Source: Nitrospira sp. (GTDB lineage: Bacteria; Nitrospirota; Nitrospiria; Nitrospirales; UBA8639). From it: a stretch of DNA of 64,000 nt. Below are positions 8,662 to 15,202 of the stretch, piece by piece. The position numbers were made by a program, and so were the translations under genes. The DNA lies in contig CP058931.1 in NCBI GenBank assembly GCA_024760505.1, forward strand, positions 2,304,001 through 2,368,000. The letters are read 5' to 3'. Position 1 is the stretch's first letter. Each line of letters starts with the position of its first letter. A model generated the notes under the pieces. The model did no database searches. It saw only the letters and a list, made by a program, of their open reading frames with translations, and had not been told where the DNA came from.

Positions 8662-8853
8662 GTGAGTGTTGTATTAAATCTCCCCGCCCTTAGAGAGCCA
8701 GATTGTAAAGGGGTAACTTCAAGGGTTCTCATTGCATTTTTTATCAATGTACAAACTATAGGTCTCGGGTGAGGAAAATTGTGGCGATCCGTCCCCTGGA
8801 GGGGCTCCGGCATACACTCAATTGCTGTTACGGAGTGCTAAACAGCAATCACG

Positions 8854-9600
8854 TCATCTGACTGCCACAATGCTCAGTAGATCATCTTTTCGAGTCACAT
8901 TGATCATGACATCTGATTCTGTTCGTGTAAATTCCAGATCTGCCGAAACATTTCCTATGCGAAGATTTTTAATCTGGATGGCCGGTAAAAACTCGGGAAG
9001 AGAGGGATGAGTGAATCGGATTTCCCGATCGGTACCGTGAAAGGAAATGCCGAGACAGGCCTGTAACAATAAAAACACGGCTCCTGCCGCCCATGCTTGA
9101 GGAGCGCAGGCGACCGGGTAAAATCTTGGACCTTCTCCAGGTTTTCGAGGAAAACCACAAATCAACCCATGGAGTCGATGAAGGTCCACAGGAATGCTCA
9201 AATCAAAAAGTCCTCCGAAGAGCCGTTCGACACCTTGGGTCAATCCATAGCGACTCGTCCCTAAGGCAATGAGAGCGTTGTCGTGTGGCCAGATCGATCC
9301 ATTATGGGAGGCCATGGGGCTGTATCGAATTTCATTGGTCGGAATTGTCCGGATTCCCCAACCAGAGAAAATCCTCCTCTAATAATCCCTTCGCGATGCG
9401 TTCGACTCGATCCTGTGTGGCAATTTCAGTAAAAAACGTATGCCCGGCGCTGGTAGATCGAATCGCACAGGATTGTTTTTCCCATCAAGGGCGACGATGT
9501 ACGTGCCTAATTCGTCTGACCAAAATTGACAATTGAATTGGTGTCCCAGGGTTGGGCTTCCCGTAACAGTGATTCTGCTTGATCTTGATAGCTAAATGAG
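8854..9600 (-). pseudogene. Frameshifted C-terminal part of an amylo-alpha-1,6-glucosidase (glycogen debranching-type) gene
   Basis: The longest intact piece (8854-9315) reads MASHNGSIWPHDNALIALG, then CGFPRKPGEGPRFYPVACAPQAWAAGA and LPEFLPAIQIKNLRIGN. This is the C-terminal alpha/alpha-barrel of the amylo-alpha-1,6-glucosidase/GDE_C family. Upstream homology continues in other frames: GWGIRTIPTNEIRYSP, CAIRSTSAGHTFFTEIAT and QFWSDELGTYIVALDGK, with at least two frame changes near 9370 and 9465. Nothing of the N-terminal domains is left. An intact gene would have trimmed alpha-1,6 branches or worked on related glucosides, consistent with malQ and the GH65 phosphorylase elsewhere in the window. 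Confidence 0.8.
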
Positions 9601-9872
9601 ATGCCGCAAGTCTAGGAACACATGAAGTGCCACAAATAAACAGATTATAGGAGAAGCAGGGTATAGGCCGCCGCCCCCCCCTCTATCATCACAAAAAACT
9701 CTTGCTTAAAAAGTGGGGAGGTTATAGACAGGGTGTGCGAGGATATATTTCCGATGCGGGATTTGGACCAGAAAGCTTGAAACGCAAGCGGGGATCAGGT
9801 TTCTCGTCTGTATGTTTTTTCTCTACCGCCGATACAGGGAATTGATTCGGCTTTGAAACGAAATCAATACGC

Positions 9873-11525
9873 TCAATTGTTTCGTAAGCTCTCCAATTGT
9901 TGCCGAACAACCGGTTCCCGCAATTTTTTTAAGGCGATGGTTTCGATCTGCCGGATCCGTTCCCGAGTGACCCCTAAGGTTTGTCCGATTTCTTCCAATG
10001 TGGATTCTTCGTCGTACCCGATGCCAAACCGCATGCGAAGAATGCGTTCTTCACGTGGGTTCAACGCTTTCAGGAGGCGGGAGATGGCGGCCTTCGAGCT
10101 GAATTCCTCCGAAATCTTTAACGGTGAAGGTGCTTCGTGATCCTCAAGAATATCTCCTAATGTGCCCTCACCCTGGTCATCCAACGGGGAGTCCAGGGAA
10201 ACGGGGTCATAGGAGCCCTCCAAGATTCCTTGCACTTTTGCAACAGGTAGCCCGGTGGTTTCCGCCAGTTCTTGAAGAGTCGGCGTCCGTCTTAATCGTT
10301 GAGTAAGATGCTGTGAGGTCTTCTTGATTTTTTGGGAAATCTCATAGATATGTACGGGCCTTCGAATAGTATTCCCTTTTTCGGCAATGGCCCTGGTGAT
10401 GCCCTGTCGAATCCACCATGTGGCATAGGTGCTAAACTTATAGCCACGTGCATAATCAAATTTATCGACCGCTCTCATCAATCCAATGTTGCCCTCTTGG
10501 ATTAAATCCAAAAAATGTAACCCGCGGTTCGTGTAGTGCTTGGCCACACTCACGACTAATCGCAGATTGGCTTCAACCATTTTCGCTTTTGCCTGATGAA
10601 CTTGGGCGACGGTCTGATCGAGGATTTCACAGGATTGCAAAAATTCCTGGTGCGGCATCAAAATAAGGGATTCCTCAATCTCCCGAATACGTGCTAAAGC
10701 TTTTCCGGAGTCATCCCCTGGTTGTTTGCGGCGGCTGGTTTCCAAGACCTGTTGGTGGGTGAGAATTTCTTCTTTAATCTGGTGAATTCCCTGAATCAGG
10801 GTTTCCTGTACGTCGGGGCGCAAATTCAGGGCATCTATTTTTTTAATCAATTGGTGAATAGGTTTTTTGAAGGAGGCAGAAGTACGGAAATTATCTGGTG
10901 CGGAACCATGCATGGCCAGACGTTGTGCAAAATGGGACAGAAATGGTTTGGCTAAACGAGCGATCGCATCAAGATGTTTGAGAGTCTTGTGGAAATTTTG
11001 TCCTGCCTCGTGTGGGTTTTCGGATGCAGGAGTTTCGCCTTCTGACCCAGCTGCGGAACTCATGATGACCAGAGCACTGACACGGAGGTCTCCTGTGTGC
11101 AATTGATCTCGAAGCGCAAGAAGACGAACAAGGGTGACGGGTAAACTGAAAAGAGTGACGACCAGGTTGTTGGTCCCCTCTTTGATCTGTTGAGCAAGCT
11201 GGAACTCGGCATCTCGTGTCAACAGCGGAACTCGACCAATGTCTTTCAAAAAGAGAGGAATCGTCATGTTGGCCGTGACGGGGTCCTCATGATGTTGATG
11301 GGGAGGTTCAATGAATTCATCAGGGTAGGAGTCTGGCGTCCTATTGCCGGTCTTTCGGCCCCTTTCCTCAAAAGAGGAGCGAAAAGACTGACGTGAGGCT
11401 GATAATTCCAAAGAAGCACCGGATGAATACATCAGGCCATCCTGTTGGAGGGAGTAATTTTTCAAGACCCGTCTTTTATTTCCCGAGCGTTGCAAGGGTT
11501 GATGTAACAATTCACTTGATGCCAT
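9873..11525 (-). CDS. Primary-type RNA polymerase sigma-70 factor
   Basis: The 550-residue protein has region 1.2 (PLFLKDIGRVPLLTRDAEFQLAQ), then a long non-conserved insert of about 200 residues. Region 2 follows (ANLRLVVSVAKHYTNRGL; DLIQEGNIGLMRAVDKFDY; GYKFSTYATWWIRQGITRAI), then region 3 with the acidic GTLGDILEDHEAPSP, and region 4 (LRMRFGIGYDEESTLEEIGQ; VTRERIRQIE). It should direct RNA polymerase to standard -35/-10 promoters. The first 85 residues do not look like region 1.1, so it may be the housekeeping factor or a group 2 relative. I chose the ATG at 11525, with a nearby GAGG; a GTG nine codons earlier at 11552 is possible. A tail fragment of a second such gene survives at 7759-7816. 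Confidence 0.92.
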   Translation of the reverse strand: MASSELLHQPLQRSGNKRRVLKNYSLQQDGLMYSSGASLELSASRQSFRSSFEERGRKTGNRTPDSYPDEFIEPPHQHHEDPVTANMTIPLFLKDIGRVPLLTRDAEFQLAQQIKEGTNNLVVTLFSLPVTLVRLLALRDQLHTGDLRVSALVIMSSAAGSEGETPASENPHEAGQNFHKTLKHLDAIARLAKPFLSHFAQRLAMHGSAPDNFRTSASFKKPIHQLIKKIDALNLRPDVQETLIQGIHQIKEEILTHQQVLETSRRKQPGDDSGKALARIREIEESLILMPHQEFLQSCEILDQTVAQVHQAKAKMVEANLRLVVSVAKHYTNRGLHFLDLIQEGNIGLMRAVDKFDYARGYKFSTYATWWIRQGITRAIAEKGNTIRRPVHIYEISQKIKKTSQHLTQRLRRTPTLQELAETTGLPVAKVQGILEGSYDPVSLDSPLDDQGEGTLGDILEDHEAPSPLKISEEFSSKAAISRLLKALNPREERILRMRFGIGYDEESTLEEIGQTLGVTRERIRQIETIALKKLREPVVRQQLESLRNN

Positions 11526-11716
11526 GGTGGCCTCGCTTTCTCTTGCGCACACTAATCACTTGCAACCGAATCGTTCTTGGCGCATGATATATATCCTTCG
11601 CACTGGTCATTCCACTCATTCCTCACGCCCATATCCGAAATCCCCCTTTATTCCGGTCTCTTTTCCAGTTTGGATTCAGGGTGTGCTTCACAATCGGATC
11701 CCGTCGAACATTTTTT

Positions 11717-11944
11717 TCAATTGACGTGCCCTGAGGAAAATTGGAGTTCCCTTTTTCCGCTCTGGTCATTTTTCATTCCGCGGGCCTTGAGAATGGTCGT
11801 ATCTACCGTTTCTCCGCAGTTGAGGCACCTTAATACTTCTAGATGGTAAAACTGCCCGTCGAGATTATAAATGCTATCCCGGACTAAGAGCCCTTTACAC
11901 CGTTGGCATTTCATCATCTCTGCACTCATCTGTTTAATTGTCAT
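11717..11944 (-). CDS. Small zinc-ribbon protein, paralogue A
   Basis: The 75-residue protein has CQRCKG near the start and CLNCGE about 27 residues later, a two-CxxC zinc ribbon. Between them lies DGQFYHLEVLRC, an amphipathic strand. AGGAGG sits upstream of the ATG. The function is unknown; the pattern is common in very small single-ribbon proteins that may bind nucleic acid or a protein partner. Paralogues lie at 13697-13885 (very similar: RDSIFNVDGQF) and 21636-21827 (more diverged). A 51-bp sequence beginning 52 bp upstream is shared with paralogue B and is the presumed operator of the divergent HxlR-type regulator. Confidence 0.8.
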   Translation of the reverse strand: MTIKQMSAEMMKCQRCKGLLVRDSIYNLDGQFYHLEVLRCLNCGETVDTTILKARGMKNDQSGKRELQFSSGHVN

Positions 11945-11995
11945 AAATTATTTCCTCCTTCTGGAAGCATCCACTTGCACCTTAACCCCATGCTG

Positions 11996-12046
11996 GTTAT
12001 GATAAGTAACTAGTTACCAAAGTAAAGTAGGTACCATAAAGTAACC
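11996..12046. promoter_or_regulatory. Presumed HxlR operator, copy 1, between zinc-ribbon gene A and the regulator
   Basis: This 51-bp AT-rich block contains the perfect 12-bp palindrome GTAACTAGTTAC, a GGTACC palindrome and two further GTAAC half sites. It recurs at 13938-13988 with only two or three differences. It abuts the ATG of the regulator gene and lies 52 bp before the zinc-ribbon gene on the other strand, an arrangement typical of an autoregulated divergent promoter. That HxlR protein binds it is inferred from position. Confidence 0.75.
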
Positions 12047-12484
12047 ATGAAATTGCCTCCCAGTTCCTTCGGATGCCCGTTGGATTCCCTTCTTCGTGTG
12101 CTTGCCGGACCGTGGACGATTTACATCCTCTGCCGCCTGCATAACAATGGGGAAACCCGTTTTGGCCAGCTCAAGCGCCAAATGCCGGGTATTTCATCAA
12201 AAATGCTGACGGAGCGATTGCGATCGTTGGAGAAGGCTGAAATTATCTTTCGTCACCAAGCCCCGACCATTCCTCCCCAGGTGACCTACGGACTCACGAC
12301 GGAAGGTCGTGAACTCACAACCATTCTGGATCAAATCAATACATTGGCTGACCGATGGCAGGATCAGGAGACAAAAACGGCGAACACCAACATTCAGGTG
12401 AAAGAAACAAAAAGAAGAAAGGCGGTATCTAAAGATCCAGGTATACTCCCTCTAAAAACGGGAAGAAGTACACGTAAAAATTAG
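12047..12484 (+). CDS. HxlR-family winged-helix transcription regulator
   Basis: The 145-residue protein has the HxlR core: CPLDSLLRVLAGPWTIYILC (residues about 10-29), RFGQLKRQMPGISSKMLTERLRSLEKA (recognition helices) and YGLTTEGREL (wing). A single cysteine near residue 10 is the usual redox-sensing position in this family (compare HypR), although here it may not sense anything. The last 35 residues are a Lys/Arg-rich tail without homology. The ATG directly follows the palindromic operator and there is no ribosome-binding site, so the mRNA may be leaderless or nearly so. It likely controls itself and the zinc-ribbon genes at 11717 and 13697. Confidence 0.88.
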   Translation: MKLPPSSFGCPLDSLLRVLAGPWTIYILCRLHNNGETRFGQLKRQMPGISSKMLTERLRSLEKAEIIFRHQAPTIPPQVTYGLTTEGRELTTILDQINTLADRWQDQETKTANTNIQVKETKRRKAVSKDPGILPLKTGRSTRKN

Positions 12485-12910
12485 GTAATCATTGCTACCG
12501 CCAAAGGTTGACTGGACTTGGACATTCACCCGACATGGGGATTACGCATTGGGATGTATGGCATCCCTGCTTTTAATCGGTTCTGAAAGTCACCCGCTGG
12601 GTAATCTTCCTCAACCAAACACTCCTGAGAATGCGTGTTTATCGTCCGCAGGCTCCGCATGTCGTGAGAAAGGGATCCAACACGAGTGGGAGGGCATCTA
12701 TGTCGATCGTAGCCGAACGGCTTTTTCTAAAATTTTCTGCGAGTTGAATGATTTTCCGGCCGAAAAATGAATCCATCCGCTTAAATCGAGAGGTAGAGAA
12801 ATTGATGAATCTGAAAAGGAAACTGTTTCTCTCCTCTTAAAAATCCCGTCAACCTCCGGGCTTTGAAGCGTCAATTCCGCTCCCGATTTCAAGAAGGACC
12901 GGTAGCCGGT
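12485..12910. other. Intergenic stretch between hxlR-type gene and PDZ gene (convergent)
   Basis: No convincing gene. An open frame of 92 codons (12492-12770) lacks a ribosome-binding site and any recognisable motif. The two flanking genes converge here, so terminators are expected, but no strong hairpin with a T-run was found. Confidence 0.4.
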
Positions 12911-13384
12911 TTAGCTTTTTTCAACTCGGACAAAGTGAAAGTTAATTCCGCCGCTGATACCCTGGTTGTCGGGGTCAGACGGTTCATAGGTTGCCACGGA
13001 AAAATTTTCTGTGTGCAACGCATCCTGAAGTGCCAGGCCGAAATCCTCCAGAGTGGTCACCTCGACAGAATTGATTTCCTTGATGAGGGCCCGGGGTTTT
13101 ATGCCGGCAAGAGCCGCAGGTTTTCCCCCGATTACCTCAAAGACCACCACGCCTTTTGCGCGTTCTAAACCCAGAAAATCCCGTATTTCTTCGTCCACTT
13201 CTCCGACAATGATGCCGAAGACTTCTCCCAGCTTGATGGCCTGTTCCTTGGTCATAGCCTGGGAAGCCGGTTCGGCATGAAGCAGAGAGGGGGTTCCCAA
13301 CGAGAAAGCCAAGATCATGCTCGCAATCACGCCGGCAAGCTGGTGGATTCTATGTTGGATCATCGGACGAATCATGTTCATCAT
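12911..13384 (-). CDS. Exported PDZ-domain protein
   Basis: The start at 13384 follows a strong GGGAGG and gives 157 residues. A signal peptide (IHQLAGVIASMILAFSLGTP, then LLHAEPA) ends near residue 38. One PDZ domain follows: VVVFEVIGGKPAALAGIKPRALIKEINSVEVTTLEDFGLALQDA. There is no protease domain, so it is a stand-alone periplasmic PDZ adaptor that would recognise C-terminal tails or unfolded segments. The carboxylate-binding loop does not show a clear GLGF. The C-terminus is Asp/Gly-rich. An upstream in-frame start at 13495 would put 37 residues before the signal peptide and is rejected. Confidence 0.75.
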   Translation of the reverse strand: MMNMIRPMIQHRIHQLAGVIASMILAFSLGTPSLLHAEPASQAMTKEQAIKLGEVFGIIVGEVDEEIRDFLGLERAKGVVVFEVIGGKPAALAGIKPRALIKEINSVEVTTLEDFGLALQDALHTENFSVATYEPSDPDNQGISGGINFHFVRVEKS

Positions 13385-13491
13385 GACCTCCCTCTTAGCC
13401 GTACAGACTTCTGCAGCAATTGATTGACCCAAATAAATGAATTTTCCTTCTTGGTCGAATTCATGAAGGGTGCTGTTTTTAGGCCCACTAT

Positions 13492-13638
13492 TCACCGGAA
13501 TCCATTGGGCTGTTGCGTCAGTCTACGCCTGAATAACGGGATCATCCTGGCGGCCAAGCACTCTCTGCAAAAGAAATCGGCCAGGATCATGCCCATGAGT
13601 AAGTACTGAAAGCTAAGTTCTCCGAAAATCTCTGCCAT
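13492..13638 (-). CDS. Possible small protein, unknown
   Basis: An ATG at 13638 preceded by GGGAAAGGGAA opens a 48-codon frame, MAEIFGELSFQYLLMGM, followed by a hydrophobic-to-basic stretch (ILADFFCRECLAARMIPLFRR). It has one short hydrophobic helix and two cysteines three residues apart. I recognise no family. It could be a genuine small membrane peptide or the fragment of a lost gene. Confidence 0.3.
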   Translation of the reverse strand: MAEIFGELSFQYLLMGMILADFFCRECLAARMIPLFRRRLTQQPNGFR

Positions 13639-13696
13639 TGGCAATTCCCTTTCCCCTTTTTCAGGAGACCAACTCGAAAGGATAAAAATGAAGTGT

Positions 13697-13885
13697 TTAG
13701 ACCAGCACCTCTTCCTGTTTAGCTGTTACGTTAGTTCTTTCCACTTGACGGGTTTTTAGAAGAGTGAGATCAACGACATGGCCGCAATTGAGGCATCTCC
13801 CTATTTCAATTTCTAAAAACTGCCCGTCCACGTTAAAAATACTGTCTCTCACCATGAATCCTCTGCAGCGTTCGCATTCTCCCAT
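13697..13885 (-). CDS. Small zinc-ribbon protein, paralogue B
   Basis: The 62-residue protein, with CERCRG (residues 4-9) and CLNCGH (residues 31-36), is a two-CxxC zinc ribbon closely related to paralogue A at 11717 (shared VRDSI-N-DGQF and RCLNCG). GAAGGTGA precedes the ATG. It carries the same upstream 51-bp block as paralogue A at almost the same distance (52 bp), so both genes should respond to the same regulator. Function unknown. Confidence 0.8.
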   Translation of the reverse strand: MGECERCRGFMVRDSIFNVDGQFLEIEIGRCLNCGHVVDLTLLKTRQVERTNVTAKQEEVLV

Positions 13886-13937
13886 TTTGTCACCTTCAGT
13901 TAAATTATAACCATTTTTGCCTCGGCCTTCTTTGTAG

Positions 13938-13988
13938 GTTAAGATAAGTAACTAGTTACTAAAGTAAAGTAGGTACCATAAAGTAACC
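13938..13988. promoter_or_regulatory. Presumed HxlR operator, copy 2, upstream of zinc-ribbon gene B
   Basis: This is a near-identical copy of the block at 11996-12046, including GTAACTAGTTAC and GTAGGTACCATAAAGTAACC. Similarity trails on for about 25 bases into what corresponds to the first codons of the regulator gene. The locus therefore looks like a duplicated zinc-ribbon/operator/hxlR segment from which the regulator was lost. Confidence 0.75.
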
Positions 13989-14147
13989 TGTAAATTCACC
14001 TGAAAGTCCTTTTAATGTCAACTGGACGGGGGCATAAGAATGGGCAGGTTGGTTTAAAAATTTGGCGGATCGATCAGATGAATGCGCTGATCCTTAGAGG
14101 GGGAGGTTGGTTGACCAGGATGGCAAACTCCACCCTTCGGCGCCTGT

Positions 14148-14588
14148 ATGACGAACTTGACGTTGTCTGATTCAGTGGGAAATATTCTGATGGGATTGAT
14201 CAAAATGGGCGGGATGGTTCAAAAAGGTTTTGGGAAAACCCTGGCTTTTGTGTTGATGGCGGCTTTTTCTATCGTTGAACCCGGTCATACCAATACGGCT
14301 CAGGAAATTGACAGACCGAACCCCTCGGCTCCCTCTTTAGAACGCATTCGACAGGGTAAAAGCTTGTATGAGGGGCTTGCCAGGTGCGTTCATTGTCATG
14401 GTCAAACCGCCTTGCGACGTCCCCTTACCCGGCAAGAACTTTTTTCCATTATTAAATTCGGCGTGCCGGGGACATCTCATATGCCTTTTACATATCTGCT
14501 TTCAGACGAGCAAATATGGACCATCGTGGAGTACCAGCTCCGCGAGGCATGCGAAAACGGTTGTGTCAGGGAACCATCTTCAGAATAA
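14148..14588 (+). CDS. Exported monohaem cytochrome c
   Basis: The product (146 residues from the first ATG; the start may really be at 14190 or 14214, which fit a signal peptide better) has an export signal ending near HTNTAQE. One haem-binding CVHCH follows, with a probable distal Met in GTSHMPFTYLLSDEQIWTIVEY. This is a class I cytochrome c fold of minimal size, soluble or loosely attached in the periplasm. It would shuttle single electrons; its partner is not encoded nearby. Two more monohaem cytochromes lie at 20709 and 21167. Confidence 0.88.
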   Translation: MTNLTLSDSVGNILMGLIKMGGMVQKGFGKTLAFVLMAAFSIVEPGHTNTAQEIDRPNPSAPSLERIRQGKSLYEGLARCVHCHGQTALRRPLTRQELFSIIKFGVPGTSHMPFTYLLSDEQIWTIVEYQLREACENGCVREPSSE

Positions 14589-14797
14589 AGCACTCAGGTT
14601 ATTTTCAGGTTTTGATAAAATGGGCACAGGACTGAAAGTGGATACTGCCTCCCTCAATGCGTGGTATCCGGTGCGGAAAGGCATATGTCGATCATGGTTC
14701 CCGGGTCGACACCTCCAGGGAGTATCAAAAAATATTTTGGGGCTCGTGAATACCGGAGGGTCGGGCGAAATGGCCGGTATTGCGACCGCAATGTCTT

Positions 14798-15112
14798 TCA
14801 CCGTTCTTCTTGCATGTCGACCTTTTCCAAAAACGCCTCAAGTTCGGAATTGGCATAAATGCCATAGGCATCGACGATAGTTCCTCGCAGACCATCATGC
14901 GTTTCGACGGCATACACCACCGACTCATCATCGGGATCACTGATGCCTTCAAACCGATGATGCTCACGGATTGAGAGTTCTTCCGGTTTGAACGTTTTCC
15001 CGCTTTCGACAGCACAAAAGGCATGATGAAGAAAGGCAAAGTTGGTGGTAAAGCCCCGGCTCCTTAGTCCCTTTAACGCTTCGGTCATTGTCATATATTC
15101 GGGATGTGACAT
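14798..15112 (-). CDS. Conserved hypothetical protein of a small family often mislabelled PRPP synthetase
   Basis: The start at 15112 is preceded by AAAGGAG and gives 104 residues. Conserved-looking segments are TEALKGLRSRGFTTNFAF, FKPEELSIREHHRFEGISDPDDESVVYAV and LRGTIVDAYGIYAN. Similar small acidic proteins occur in Bacteroidetes and Nitrospira and are often annotated phosphoribosylpyrophosphate synthetase. That name is unsupported here: the protein is a third of the enzyme's size and shows no PRPP loop. It follows ppsA on the same strand, 90 bases downstream. Function unknown. Confidence 0.7.
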   Translation of the reverse strand: MSHPEYMTMTEALKGLRSRGFTTNFAFLHHAFCAVESGKTFKPEELSIREHHRFEGISDPDDESVVYAVETHDGLRGTIVDAYGIYANSELEAFLEKVDMQEER

Positions 15113-15202
15113 GGCGTCTATGGCTCCTTTCTCTTTTAGTGGGTACATGGGGGAGTGATCGCCCCGTCCTTGGGCAACCATTTCGAAGGAGGCGCCTTAG
15201 GA

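Noticed and set aside
12492..12770. 92-codon open frame after the HxlR gene
   Set aside because: TTG start without a ribosome-binding site, and the product shows no folded-protein pattern.
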